NCBI GenBank assembly: GCA_035535015.1
Contig: DATLQU010000007.1
Coordinates: forward strand, 60,150 to 124,149
Length of the DNA stretch: 64,000 bases
DNA from: Palsa-661 sp035535015
GTDB taxonomy: Bacteria > Actinomycetota > Acidimicrobiia > Acidimicrobiales > UBA8190
Direction: 5' to 3'
Part shown: positions 1 through 8,642 of the stretch, one piece after another
Position numbering within the stretch: the stretch's first letter is position 1
Layout: the number at the start of each line of letters is the position of its first letter
Translations under genes and position numbers: made by a program
The notes under the pieces: model-generated
Databases searched by the model: none
What the model was told of the DNA's origin: nothing
What the model saw: the letters and a program-made list of their open reading frames with translations, nothing else

Positions 1-152
1 AGCGTGCCGGCGACCGACGGGGTCTCGGTACCCCAGGTGACGGCGGCCACGGTGGGGCTCATGGACCGGGCCTGGGTGAGGAGCTCGAGCGTCGTGCTCG
101 TGGGTGCCCCGTCGGCGACTTCGGCAAGGACCCAGATCTTCTCGATGGACAT
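1..152 (-). CDS. etfA: Electron transfer flavoprotein alpha subunit, N-terminal part
   Basis: This is the first 50 codons of EtfA; the rest lies beyond the left edge. EtfA and EtfB form the FAD-carrying heterodimer that takes electrons from acyl-CoA dehydrogenases and passes them to the quinone pool. The visible protein begins MSIEKIWVLAE, a typical EtfA opening, and an AGGAG ribosome site lies 8-9 nt before the ATG. It follows etfB on the same strand after about 97 bp, the usual etfBA order. The call rests mainly on the N-terminal motif plus this context. Confidence 0.85.
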   Translation of the reverse strand, partial: MSIEKIWVLAEVADGAPTSTTLELLTQARSMSPTVAAVTWGTETPSVAGT

Positions 153-249
153 CGTGTGTACTCCTGGGAATCGTTGGTGCGAGAGGGTGGGATGCAGTGT
201 TCGGCCGGGACGGCGACGCCGTTGCCGGCGCCCGTCACCGTGGTGAGGG

Positions 250-1029
250 TCAGACCAGCTTGAGCTGCTCGAGGAAGCGGATGACGTACTCGAAGCCGTC
301 GCCTTCGTCCTCGACAATCTCGCCCGCAGCGCGCTCGTCGGCGGCGGTGACGTCGGTGACCTCCTGGCGCGATCCCACCGGGCCCACCTGACTGGCATCG
401 AGACCGAGGTCGGCCACCGTGAGCTGCTCGAGGGGCTTCGACTTGGCCGCCATTATCCCCTTGAACGACGGGTACCGGGGCTCCACCACACCGGCGGTGA
501 CGGTCACCACGGCGGGAAGCGGGCACTCCACCTCGTCGTAGCCGGCTTCGGTCTGCCGGTCGACGACGACTTTGCCGTCTCCGACCGCCACCTTCTTGGC
601 GAAGGTGATCGACGGAAGACCGAGGAGCTCGGCCAGCTGCACGGGGAAGGTCCCCGTGTACCCGTCGGTCGATTCGGTGGCGGCGATGATCAGGTCGGGC
701 TCGGCCCGCTCGATGGCCTTGGCCAGGACCTTGGCCGTGGACAGGGCGTCGGAACCCTTGATGGCGTCGTCACTGACCAAGATGGCCTTGTCGGCACCCA
801 TGGCCAACGCCGTCCGGAGGCCGGAGGTTTCTCCGTTGGGAGCCATCGACACCAGGGTGACGACGTCACCTCCCGCCTGGTCGGCCAGCTGGAGTCCCAT
901 CTCGACGCCATAGGCGTCGGAGTCGTCCAGGATCAACTTGCCCTGGCGGACGAGGGTTCGGGTCTCGGGATCGAGCGCCTGCGGGGCGGCCGGATCCGGA
1001 ATTTGCTTCACACAGACGACGACGTTCAT
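250..1029 (-). CDS. etfB: Electron transfer flavoprotein beta subunit
   Basis: EtfB is the small, AMP-binding ETF subunit. The 259-residue protein has the normal family length and starts MNVVVCVKQIPDP, the classic EtfB opening. The ETF-beta signature region is visible around residues 110-190, including ATESTDGYTGTFP near residue 117. It overlaps the upstream phosphodiesterase gene by 4 bp (ATGA), so translation is probably coupled, and etfA follows. Acyl-CoA dehydrogenase, crotonase and MaoC genes elsewhere in the window are plausible partners in fatty-acyl or amino-acid oxidation. Confidence 0.95.
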   Translation of the reverse strand: MNVVVCVKQIPDPAAPQALDPETRTLVRQGKLILDDSDAYGVEMGLQLADQAGGDVVTLVSMAPNGETSGLRTALAMGADKAILVSDDAIKGSDALSTAKVLAKAIERAEPDLIIAATESTDGYTGTFPVQLAELLGLPSITFAKKVAVGDGKVVVDRQTEAGYDEVECPLPAVVTVTAGVVEPRYPSFKGIMAAKSKPLEQLTVADLGLDASQVGPVGSRQEVTDVTAADERAAGEIVEDEGDGFEYVIRFLEQLKLV

Positions 1030-1835
1030 GGCGTCGATTGTCCCCGAGGATGGGCACCCCGGACCAATCCGGCGTCGGACCGGGCCGAAACCGCCGCGTC
1101 CAACGCCTGCCGGCTCTCCTTCACCCGGTCCGAGATGACGACATCGACACCGGCGGCCGCCACGGCGGCGAGGTCGGCGTCGTCGTTCACCGTCCAGACG
1201 GCGACGGACAGGCCCAGGTCGTGGACGGCCTCCACCAGGGCAGGTGTGGCCTGGGCGTGGAAGGGATGGAGCGCCGTGCAGCCCATGGTGGCGGCTTGGC
1301 CGGCGGCCTCGGTGGCGTCGAAGGCGGGGTGGACGAGCAGGCCCAGGGGGAGAGTCGGCGCCTCCCGGTGGACGACGTGGAGACTGGCCGGCCAGAACGA
1401 CGAGACGATGAGATGGGCCGGCGTGTCTTCCCGGCCGCCGACCACAGCGGCGAGGGCGGCCGCCACCTCGACGGCGGCGGTTTCGTCGGGGTCGAAGCCG
1501 GGCTCCACCGGCGCGTTCTTTATCTCGACGTTCACCGTGGCCCCGGCGCAGGCGGCGAGGGCGTCGTCCAGACCGGGAATCCAGTCGGGTAGCTCGGTGG
1601 CCCTGAGACGGTGGATGGGCCCGATGCCGGCGACCTCGGCGTCGTGGTGTACGACCAGCCGGCCGTCGGAGGTGCGACGGACGTCGAATTCCACCCCGTC
1701 GGCCCCGAGTCTGAGGCCGGCGGCGAACGCCTCCAGGGTGTTCTCACGCCATGGGCCCGAGCCACCACGATGCGCCAGCAGGATGGCCGGTTCACCAGAC
1801 TGACGTCGGGGCCAACCGCCCACCTCTTCGATCAT
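1026..1835 (-). CDS. Glycerophosphodiester phosphodiesterase
   Basis: The enzyme hydrolyses glycerophosphodiesters to glycerol-3-phosphate and an alcohol. The 269-residue protein shows the GDPD TIM-barrel motifs: HRGG at residues 22-25, ENTLEAF at 31-37, EFDVR at 49-53 and a second catalytic-type His in VHHD near 62-65. No signal peptide is evident, so a cytosolic GlpQ/UgpQ-like enzyme is likely. The ATG has a GGAG ribosome site in the preceding 15 nt. Its stop overlaps etfB by 4 bp, an arrangement without an obvious functional logic beyond co-transcription. Confidence 0.9.
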   Translation of the reverse strand: MIEEVGGWPRRQSGEPAILLAHRGGSGPWRENTLEAFAAGLRLGADGVEFDVRRTSDGRLVVHHDAEVAGIGPIHRLRATELPDWIPGLDDALAACAGATVNVEIKNAPVEPGFDPDETAAVEVAAALAAVVGGREDTPAHLIVSSFWPASLHVVHREAPTLPLGLLVHPAFDATEAAGQAATMGCTALHPFHAQATPALVEAVHDLGLSVAVWTVNDDADLAAVAAAGVDVVISDRVKESRQALDAAVSARSDAGLVRGAHPRGQSTP

Positions 1836-1958
1836 TTACCCACCATCTCCTACTATTCCATGTCTTTTGAAGTTGTATGACGTTTGCATGAAATCGCGCT
1901 TGGGACTACGTTCACTAACGGACAATTTCACAGGTCGCCCCACCCCTGTGGCCCCTCA

Positions 1959-1974
1959 TGTGAACTGAATCACA
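1959..1974. promoter_or_regulatory. CRP/GlxR-type cAMP receptor protein site upstream of whiB1
   Basis: The sequence is a perfect match to TGTGA-N6-TCACA, with TGTGA at 1959-1963 and TCACA at 1970-1974. It lies 44 bp before the WhiB1-like start codon. In Mycobacterium tuberculosis whiB1 is a known target of the CRP-family regulator Rv3676, so the same wiring is likely here. No other match this good was noticed in the window. Confidence 0.6.
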
Positions 1975-2017
1975 AGTTCTGCGACCCCCCGCGGGCGCAC
2001 GGTACCGGAGGAAGAGC

Positions 2018-2308
2018 ATGGCACTCATGTGGAACCGGTCGGTCGAATGGGACGCCGACGATTGGCGGAACCTGGCCTCCTGTCGGCACACCGAACCCGA
2101 TCTCTTCTTCCCGGTAGGCACGACCGGTCCGGCCATCGAGCAGATCGAGGCGGCCAAGCGGGTCTGTGACGACTGCGAGGCGCACGAGCCGTGCCTCGAA
2201 TTCGCCCTCGCCACCAACCAGGAGTCGGGGATCTGGGGCGGCACCTCGGAAGAGGAGCGCCGCAAGCTCCGCAAAGCCTGGCTGGCGGCGCGCCGCCGGG
2301 CGTCCTGA
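2018..2308 (+). CDS. whiB1: WhiB-family iron-sulfur regulator, WhiB1-like
   Basis: WhiB proteins carry a 4Fe-4S cluster and modulate the housekeeping sigma factor. This 96-residue protein has the four conserved cysteines C22, C50, C53 and C59 (C-x2-C-x5-C), the GIWGG turn and a basic C-terminal tail. The segment LFFPVG...GPA is characteristic of the nitric-oxide-responsive WhiB1 branch. A strong GGAGGAAG ribosome site precedes the ATG. A perfect CRP-type palindrome sits upstream. As in mycobacteria, pdtaS lies nearby in the opposite orientation, here with two response regulators inserted between them. Confidence 0.92.
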   Translation: MALMWNRSVEWDADDWRNLASCRHTEPDLFFPVGTTGPAIEQIEAAKRVCDDCEAHEPCLEFALATNQESGIWGGTSEEERRKLRKAWLAARRRAS

Positions 2309-2391
2309 CCACATCGCTCCTCCGGGGCCGCCGGTCGCTGCCCGGCTGACGTCCTCAACGCTTCTTCCACTTCGGGCCCTCATGCACCCAA

Positions 2392-2503
2392 GGGCCCTCC
2401 TGATCATCCCCGGGCCCTCCTGATCATCCCCGGGCCCTCCTGGACATCCCCGGGCCCTCCTGATCATCCCGGGCCTTCCTGATCATCCCGGCCCTCCTGA
2501 TCT
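2392..2503. repeat. 20-bp tandem repeat between whiB1 and a response regulator
   Basis: About five copies of GGGCCCTCCTGATCATCCCC (three of 20 bp, two shortened to 19 bp, then a partial copy) lie in the 314-bp gap between whiB1 and the HD-GYP response regulator. A more divergent copy starts near 2374. Read on the minus strand each unit holds AGGAGG followed 8 nt later by ATG, but no gene is read from it. Apart from these copies I see no gene in 2309-2622. Confidence 0.9.
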
Positions 2504-2622
2504 CACTCTCCGCGTCCATCCTTCTGGCGCCATGCCCGCTTGGATCCTTCCGCTCAAGCCTTGACCTGCTCCGGCCGACACTGTCGGTGGTCATTGGACA
2601 CGGAGGTGAGGGAGGAGCGCCG

Positions 2623-3660
2623 GTGAACCTCGACGAGGGTCTGCTGCGGGGAGCCGACGTGCTCGTCGTTGACGATGAGCCCGCCAACGTCGCCCTGGTC
2701 GAGTCGATCCTGGAACGCAACGGCTTCACCCGGATCAGAAGCACCACGGATCCACGCCAGTTCCGGAGCCTGTTCGAGGCCCAGAAGCCCGACATCGTCC
2801 TGCTCGACCTCCATATGCCCCATGTGGGCGGACTGGAATTGCTGCGCGAGGTGGGCTCCCTGGTCGAACCCGAGGAGTACCTGCCCGTCCTCATGCTCTC
2901 GGCCGACGTCACGGCCAAGGCCCGCCGCGACGCTTTCGGCGCCGGCGCCACCGATTTCCTGACGAAGCCCTTCGACACCACCGAGGTCGGGATGCGGGTG
3001 CTCAACCACCTGGAGACCCGTCGCATCCACTTGCGTCTCGACGGGCAGCGCCGGGAGCTCGACGAACTGATCGAACAGAAGACGGCCGAGCTCGAAGGGT
3101 GCCATCTCGACTCCCTGAAGCGGCTGCACAATGAGTTGCGCGACGAGACCGACGACCACACCGGTCGGGTGGCGACGATGGCGGCCCGGCTGGCCCGGTC
3201 GGCTGGGGTGGCCGGCGAGCTGGTGGAGCTCATCGAGAGGGCGGCTCCCCTGCACGACCTGGGCAAGGTCGGCGTCCCCGATTCCGTCCTGCTCAAGCCG
3301 GGCAAGCTCAGCGCAGAGGAATTCGAACTCGTCCGCACCCACACCACCCTCGGGGCCCAGATCATCGGAGAGACGACCTCCGACGTGCTCAACCTGGCCC
3401 GGATCATCGCCGAGACCCACCACGAACGCTGGAACGGGCTCGGCTATCCCTACGGCCTGGCCGGGGAGGCCATTCCCCTGCCCGGCCGGGTGGTGGCCGT
3501 CTGCGACGTCTTCGACGCCCTCACCCACGAGCGGCCCTACAAGGCTGCCTGGACGGTCGACGAGGCCGTCCGGGAACTGGTGGCCGAGCGGGGTCGGTTC
3601 TTCGATCCCGAGCTGGTCGATCTGTTCGTCGACCGGGTTCTCCCGACCCTCTCCGGGTGA
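2623..3660 (+). CDS. Response regulator with HD-GYP cyclic-di-GMP phosphodiesterase domain
   Basis: The protein (345 residues from the GTG at 2623) is a receiver domain fused to HD-GYP, which hydrolyses c-di-GMP. The receiver has the acidic pair D17/D18, phospho-acceptor D62 in LLDLHMP and a conserved Lys in TKPF. A short coiled linker with many E and R residues follows. The HD-GYP part shows HDLGKVG near residue 211, HHERWNGLGYP near 266 and a final RPYK. GTG 2623 is preferred over the ATG at 2587 because GGAGG lies 7 nt before it. The OmpR-type regulator follows on the same strand. Confidence 0.93.
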   Translation: MNLDEGLLRGADVLVVDDEPANVALVESILERNGFTRIRSTTDPRQFRSLFEAQKPDIVLLDLHMPHVGGLELLREVGSLVEPEEYLPVLMLSADVTAKARRDAFGAGATDFLTKPFDTTEVGMRVLNHLETRRIHLRLDGQRRELDELIEQKTAELEGCHLDSLKRLHNELRDETDDHTGRVATMAARLARSAGVAGELVELIERAAPLHDLGKVGVPDSVLLKPGKLSAEEFELVRTHTTLGAQIIGETTSDVLNLARIIAETHHERWNGLGYPYGLAGEAIPLPGRVVAVCDVFDALTHERPYKAAWTVDEAVRELVAERGRFFDPELVDLFVDRVLPTLSG

Positions 3661-3733
3661 CGGTCTCGGGCCGGATGGCGACGATCCACAACGGAGGCTC
3701 AAGCCTGAGCCGCCGTACGACGAAGGTGTAGAG

Positions 3734-4450
3734 GTGAGTGTCGTGACGATGACCGAGGACGAGCGCACTGTGCTCGTAGCGGAAGACGACCAGGCCAGTC
3801 GCACGGCGACCAGGCTTTTTCTCCAACGGGTGGGCTACCACGTGGGCGAGGCGGTCGACGGCCCCTCGACTCTGCGCGAGGCCAGCCTGGGCCAGTACGA
3901 CCTCGTCCTGCTCGATCTGGGACTCCCTGGCATCGACGGTGACGAAGTCCTGTCCCGGCTACGCCGGGACGGTGCGCTGCCCGTGATCGTGCTGACGGGA
4001 CGCTCCGAGGAGTCCGAGCGGATCCGGGTGCTCGATCTCGGTGCCGACGACTACGTGGTGAAGCCCTGCTCGCTGCCCGAGCTCGAGGCCCGGATCCGTG
4101 CCGTCCTGCGCCGGGGACACCCGGCCCATGCCGTGAACAAGGTCGAACACGGAGGTCTCGTGATCGACCGTGCCGCGCACCGTGTCGACGTCGACGGCCG
4201 GTCGGTGGACCTGACGCCGAAGGAGTTCGATCTGCTCGCCTTCCTGGCGACGGCGGCCGAGCAGGTGTTCAGCCGCGAGGAGCTCCTGGAGCACGTGTGG
4301 GGGTCGACCCAGGAGTGGCAGGACCCGGCCACGGTGACCGAACACATCCGGCGGTTGCGCCTGAAGCTCGAACCCGACCCGGCCCAGCCGCGTTGGCTCC
4401 ACACCGTACGCGGGATCGGATACCGCTTCTCCGGTATCGCCGACACCTGA
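3734..4450 (+). CDS. OmpR/PhoB-family DNA-binding response regulator
   Basis: A receiver domain (acidic pair at residues 18-19, phospho-acceptor D61 in LLDLGLPG) is joined to a C-terminal winged helix ending in HTVRGIGYRF, typical of OmpR/PhoB regulators. GTG at 3734, GTG at 3743 and ATG at 3749 are all possible starts; the first has a weak GAAGG site. No cognate HisKA kinase lies beside it. The neighbouring PdtaS-type kinase normally signals to an ANTAR regulator rather than to this class, so the partner is unknown. Confidence 0.9.
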   Translation: MSVVTMTEDERTVLVAEDDQASRTATRLFLQRVGYHVGEAVDGPSTLREASLGQYDLVLLDLGLPGIDGDEVLSRLRRDGALPVIVLTGRSEESERIRVLDLGADDYVVKPCSLPELEARIRAVLRRGHPAHAVNKVEHGGLVIDRAAHRVDVDGRSVDLTPKEFDLLAFLATAAEQVFSREELLEHVWGSTQEWQDPATVTEHIRRLRLKLEPDPAQPRWLHTVRGIGYRFSGIADT

Positions 4451-4483
4451 TCGACCACCTCCGTCGGCGTCACGCCGTCGCCG

Positions 4484-6067
4484 TCACTGCCAGGCGGGGC
4501 CGTCGCCGCCGGTGGCCACGGGAATGTCGAGCGTCACCAGTGTGCCGCCGCGACTCTCCATGACGATTGTCCCGTCCAGCTGGGCGGTCACCAGGTCGCG
4601 CACGATGGACAGGCCCAGGCTCGTGGTGGCCTCGATGTCGAAGCCGGCCGGCAGGCCGATGCCGTCGTCACGCACCTGCAGCGTGAGGTGGCGTCCGTCG
4701 TTGGCCAGGACCAGATCGACCCGCCCGACCGGCGTCTGCTCGCCGGTCCCGGGCTCCTCGGCGTCGACGCCGGCGGCGGGGAAGGCGTGCTCGACGGCGT
4801 TCTGGAGCAGCTCGGCCAGGACGACGGCCAGAGGAGTGGCCACATCAGCCCCGACTTCACCGATGTCTCCTGTGACCTGTATGGCGACATGGTGACCCGA
4901 CACGGCCGAGTCCTCCGCCATGCGGACGAGAGATCCGACGATCTCGTCGAAGGGGACCTCGTCGCCGGGCTCACGCGACAAGATCTCGTGGACGACGGCG
5001 ATGGAACGGACACGGCGCTCGGCTTCGCGTAGAGCCTCCTGACCCTCGCCCGGGGCGAGGCGACGGGCCTGGAGGCGCAGGAGCGACGAGATCGTCTGCA
5101 GGTTGTTCTTGACCCGGTGATGCACCTCGCGGATGGCCGCGTCCTTCGACAACAACAGCCGGTCGAGCCGACGGAGATCGGTCACGTCGCGCAGCAGCAC
5201 CATGGCCCCGGTGACCGTGCCCGCCGCCAGCAGAGGCGTGCAGTGGACGAGGACGATGACGTCGGGTCGGCGTTCCACTTCCTCGATGATCGGGCAACCG
5301 GCCGCCAGGGCCCGGTCGATGGCCGTCTCCTCGACGCCGAGGTCGGGCAGGCGGCGGCTCTCGACGGCGTCGCTGACCCCCATCCGGTGCAGTGCGCTCA
5401 TGGCGTTGGGTGAGGAATAGACGATCCGGCCTTCGGTGTCGACGAGAATGAGGCCGTCACCCACGCGTGGGGCGTCCTCGGTGGTGACGTCCTCGCCGGC
5501 GAAGGGATAGTCGCCGGCCGCCACCATGGCCGCCAGACGCTGGTACAGGTCGCGGTAGACGCGCTCGAGCCGGTAGGACCGGCGCCGGTCCTCGAGAGGG
5601 CCGATGCGCACCATGACGGCCCGGACCATCCCCCCGAGCGGGACGGGGACGCATTCGAACTGGGCCGTGTCGGGCACGGCGGGAACCTCGCCGGTGTCCG
5701 ACCCCTGCTCGTGGACGGGCCACGACGGCAGAGGCGCCGGCAGTGGGGTGGGTGCGGGCACGTCGGCCACACCGGCGACCACCTTCCCGGTGCGAACCGC
5801 TTCGGCCGCCACCTGCCAGTCGTCGGCCGCCACCACCTGCCCGACCAGGTCGACGCGTAGAAGAGTGACACTGGTGGTCGGTCGGATCTGCCCGAGGACG
5901 AGGAGGCGCTCACCGTCGGAGCCCTTGGCCGGCACGAGCAGCAGGAGGTCCGAGAAGGACAAGTCGGACAACACCCCCCACGAACCCAGCAGCCGCTGCA
6001 GATGGTCGAATTCGGCCTCGTCCAGGTCGGTGAACGATGCCGCCAGTTCGGCCGGGGTCATCATCAC
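4484..6067 (-). CDS. pdtaS: PdtaS-type sensor histidine kinase
   Basis: This 527-residue soluble kinase resembles mycobacterial PdtaS over its whole length. It has an N-terminal GAF-like region, a central PAS domain around residues 200-300, then a HisKA_2 dimerisation domain with HHRVKNNLQ (H316/H317) and an HATPase domain with NAVEHAF and DDGIGLP. PdtaS signals to the ANTAR RNA-binding regulator PdtaR, which is not in the window. It shares a 4-bp ATGA overlap with the PHP gene upstream. Its nearness to whiB1 reproduces the Rv3219-Rv3220c neighbourhood. Confidence 0.9.
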   Translation of the reverse strand: MMMTPAELAASFTDLDEAEFDHLQRLLGSWGVLSDLSFSDLLLLVPAKGSDGERLLVLGQIRPTTSVTLLRVDLVGQVVAADDWQVAAEAVRTGKVVAGVADVPAPTPLPAPLPSWPVHEQGSDTGEVPAVPDTAQFECVPVPLGGMVRAVMVRIGPLEDRRRSYRLERVYRDLYQRLAAMVAAGDYPFAGEDVTTEDAPRVGDGLILVDTEGRIVYSSPNAMSALHRMGVSDAVESRRLPDLGVEETAIDRALAAGCPIIEEVERRPDVIVLVHCTPLLAAGTVTGAMVLLRDVTDLRRLDRLLLSKDAAIREVHHRVKNNLQTISSLLRLQARRLAPGEGQEALREAERRVRSIAVVHEILSREPGDEVPFDEIVGSLVRMAEDSAVSGHHVAIQVTGDIGEVGADVATPLAVVLAELLQNAVEHAFPAAGVDAEEPGTGEQTPVGRVDLVLANDGRHLTLQVRDDGIGLPAGFDIEATTSLGLSIVRDLVTAQLDGTIVMESRGGTLVTLDIPVATGGDGPAWQ

Positions 6068-6972
6068 GGGAGCGGTACCTCGGTCGGGCGCGGCGCTTCG
6101 GGCTTACGGCAGGGCACGTCGTGCGGTCGCCGGGCGCGGAAGGCCCGGAGGGTGCCGACGTCCAGCGCCGCCAGCTGGTCGGCGAGGTCGGAGGACCGGT
6201 CGGCCACGTCGGCCAGGCGATGGGCGTCGGACGCCGTGGTGAGAGGCACGCCGTGACGCACGAACCGTTCCAACAGAGGCGGTGCCGGATAGGCCTCGGC
6301 GGCGGGCTTGCGGTAGCCGGCCGAAGACAGCTCGGCCGCCATACCCGACGCCACGGCCGCCTCGACGAGCCGGTCCCAGCATTCCTCGGGCGAACGGGCC
6401 CGATGCCCGGCGACCTTCACCAGATCAGGGTGGGCGAGCACGTCGCACGTTCCCGTGGCGGCGAGCTCCTCGATGGCGGCCACATAGTCCGACCACGCGT
6501 CGTCCACGTCGCGCGCCCTCCACTGGTCCATGGACAGCTGGTCGTCGAGATCGTCGAAACGCCACGTCCCGACCCAGTGGACCGATCCGAGCAGCACGTC
6601 GAAGGGGTAGCCGGCGAGAAGGGTGGCCACGTCGTCCATGCGACCCCGGTAGTAGTCCACCTCGAGACCGAGGACGACGGGAAGACCGGCGTCCTTGGCC
6701 GCCAGTACGCAGCCGACGTAGGTGTCGAGATCGGCCCGGGCGTGCTCGTCCCAGTAGCTCTCCATGGAGCCACGCAGCGCCGCATCGGGCTCGTCGGTCC
6801 AGAAGCCACGTAGGAGCCGATCGGCCTGGGCGAAGCGGAACAGATGCTCGGTCAGGGCGATCTCGGTGACACCGGCCGCCTGGGCCCGTTCGCAATAGGC
6901 CGCCACCTGGTCGAGCGTGGGCGCCGTGTCCCGTTCCCCGTGGGGCCAGAGGTGGAGGTGGTAGTCGAGCAC
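6064..6972 (-). CDS. PHP-domain phosphoesterase, histidinol-phosphatase-like
   Basis: The PHP fold is a trinuclear-metal phosphoesterase used by HisK-type histidinol phosphatases. The 302-residue protein opens with the metal motif DYHLHLW (H5, H7) and has LTEHLF near residue 40, GLEVDYY near 102 and TASDAHR near the C-terminus. The start is GTG. It is co-directional with pdtaS, overlapping by 4 bp, and no his genes are nearby, so the true substrate is uncertain. Confidence 0.82.
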   Translation of the reverse strand: MLDYHLHLWPHGERDTAPTLDQVAAYCERAQAAGVTEIALTEHLFRFAQADRLLRGFWTDEPDAALRGSMESYWDEHARADLDTYVGCVLAAKDAGLPVVLGLEVDYYRGRMDDVATLLAGYPFDVLLGSVHWVGTWRFDDLDDQLSMDQWRARDVDDAWSDYVAAIEELAATGTCDVLAHPDLVKVAGHRARSPEECWDRLVEAAVASGMAAELSSAGYRKPAAEAYPAPPLLERFVRHGVPLTTASDAHRLADVADRSSDLADQLAALDVGTLRAFRARRPHDVPCRKPEAPRPTEVPLP

Positions 6973-6999
6973 GACGTCGACGGACCGAGCTCGTCCGCG

Positions 7000-7662
7000 C
7001 TACCCGGCGGCGGCGTCGTCGTCGGCCCGCCGGATGAGTGTCACTCCGTCTCGGACGGTCAGCTGGACGCAGACCACGCGAGGGTCGGCGGCGACGGTGT
7101 CGTTGAAGAGGCGGATGGCCGTGGTGTTGTCCGAGGAGTCCTTCTCGTCGACGACGTTGCCACTCCACAGCGTGTTGTCGGCGGCGATGAGCCCACCGGC
7201 GGCCAACTTGGGCAGGACCGCCTCGTAGTAGGCCAGGTAGCTCGGTTTGTCGGCATCGATGAAGATGAAGTCGAACGGTCCGTCCAGGGACTGGAGGGAC
7301 TCGAGGGCCGGCCCTTCCCTCACCTCGATCCGGTCAGCGTAGGGGCTGGTGGCGATGTGGCGTCGGGCCACCTCGGCGTGGACAGCACTGAGCTCGCAGG
7401 TGGTGATCCGACCGTCGGGGGGGAGCCCGGCGGCCATGGCCAGCGCCGAGTACCCGCTGAACGTCCCGATCTCGAGGACCCGACGCGGACGGCGGGCGAA
7501 GACGAGCATCTCGAGGAAACGCCCCTCCAGGGTGCCCACCATCATCCCGGGGAAGTCCAGGGTGTCCTGCGTCTCGATGGCCACCGCCACCAGATGGGGC
7601 GGGGGGGGTGTGGTGTGGGCTTCGGCGTACGCTTCGAGAACGGGATCGACGATGTCGGTCAT
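7000..7662 (-). CDS. Class I SAM-dependent O-methyltransferase
   Basis: The protein resembles catechol and caffeoyl-CoA O-methyltransferases. The AdoMet-binding motif is VLEIGTFSGYSAL near residue 60, the metal-binding region DFIFIDADK near 130, and ADNTLWSG follows. About 220 residues is the normal family length. The start at 7662 (MTDIVDP) is chosen because GGAGGTGA lies just before it; an ATG seven codons upstream lacks this site. It lies 27 bp upstream of the PHP gene on the same strand and may share its transcript. Confidence 0.88.
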   Translation of the reverse strand: MTDIVDPVLEAYAEAHTTPPPPHLVAVAIETQDTLDFPGMMVGTLEGRFLEMLVFARRPRRVLEIGTFSGYSALAMAAGLPPDGRITTCELSAVHAEVARRHIATSPYADRIEVREGPALESLQSLDGPFDFIFIDADKPSYLAYYEAVLPKLAAGGLIAADNTLWSGNVVDEKDSSDNTTAIRLFNDTVAADPRVVCVQLTVRDGVTLIRRADDDAAAG

Positions 7663-7781
7663 CGGGCTCACCTCCGACCGCATCGTAGGCGGCGGGGCGG
7701 CGCCGCCCCGGCCTGGTCCGGGAGCCGACCCCGCGAGGACCGGACGGCTCTTGCCTTCAGACGGTCAGCCCGCGCTGCGGA

Positions 7782-8558
7782 TCACGACGCCACCGCCGGG
7801 CGCGTCATGCTCAGGACCTCGTTCAGTGACTCCATGTACTCGTGGTGCGAGACCTCGCTGCCATCGCGGGCGGCCACGGCGTAGGCGGCATGGAGCCGGT
7901 GGCGGGCCACGGCGACGTCGTCGTCCGGCACCCCGTTCTCGGCGCGGTCGATGTCGTTCAGCAGCACCGCCAGCTTGTGGACGTCGAGATGGCCGAAGTG
8001 CTTGATCAGCCTTTCGAGATGCACCGACACCTCGTCGCCCGGCACCGTGGCATCGGCATTGCCCGACACCACCGCCAGTCGGCGGTGCCAACGATCTTCG
8101 TGGCCGACGACCAGGAACGCACCCACCAGACCGAAGCGCTGGACAACGGCGTCGCGCGCCGCCGGGGCGGCATCGGGCGAGCCGAGCAGGGCCAGGGCGA
8201 TGGCCGGATCGGCCAGGACCCGATCGGCGCAGACGCCGTCGGCTTCGGCGTCCTCATGGGCCAGGGAACGGGCAAGAAGCTTCATGGCGCGCCGGCCGCG
8301 GTGCGAGATCGTCGGCCGCTCCAGAGGAACACCGAGAGCTGTCCGGCGGTGTGGCGACGTCCAGTCCCCGACGTCGAGGCGCCCGAGCTGGGCCATTCCC
8401 GTGGCACAGGGGTGGCCGGCCCGGCAGTAGAGCTCGTCGTCGCCCACGTGGTTGGCGCACGGCCGACCGGTGGTCGTGAAGGCGAAACCACAGGTCCGGA
8501 TCGTGACCCGTCTCTCTTCCCGGATCGTCCCTTCTCCGGGCCTGGTCTGTTGCCTCAC
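7782..8558 (-). CDS. Conserved hypothetical protein with N-terminal Cys/His knuckle
   Basis: I do not recognise a named family for the full protein. Near the N-terminus it carries CGF...GRPC followed by C and H residues up to AGHPC, like small zinc knuckles found in other actinobacterial proteins. The rest is mostly helical with no membrane segments or catalytic motif. The start is uncertain: no ATG precedes the knuckle, and GTG 8558 is used because it is in frame and close, though it lacks a good ribosome site. Other in-frame GTG codons lie further upstream. It is divergent from the dienelactone hydrolase gene. Confidence 0.6.
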   Translation of the reverse strand: MRQQTRPGEGTIREERRVTIRTCGFAFTTTGRPCANHVGDDELYCRAGHPCATGMAQLGRLDVGDWTSPHRRTALGVPLERPTISHRGRRAMKLLARSLAHEDAEADGVCADRVLADPAIALALLGSPDAAPAARDAVVQRFGLVGAFLVVGHEDRWHRRLAVVSGNADATVPGDEVSVHLERLIKHFGHLDVHKLAVLLNDIDRAENGVPDDDVAVARHRLHAAYAVAARDGSEVSHHEYMESLNEVLSMTRPAVAS

Positions 8559-8642
8559 GGGATTGCTGTCGGCAACGGTGGTGAATTTCTTCAACCAAGT
8601 AAGCACAACCCGGGCGATGGGCCACCGTGCGCTGTGCCATTG

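Noticed and set aside
2424..3804. Minus-strand frames starting in the 20-bp repeat and running through the HD-GYP gene
   Set aside because: The repeat supplies ribosome-like sites and ATGs, but the products are Ser/Arg-rich shadows of the response regulator.
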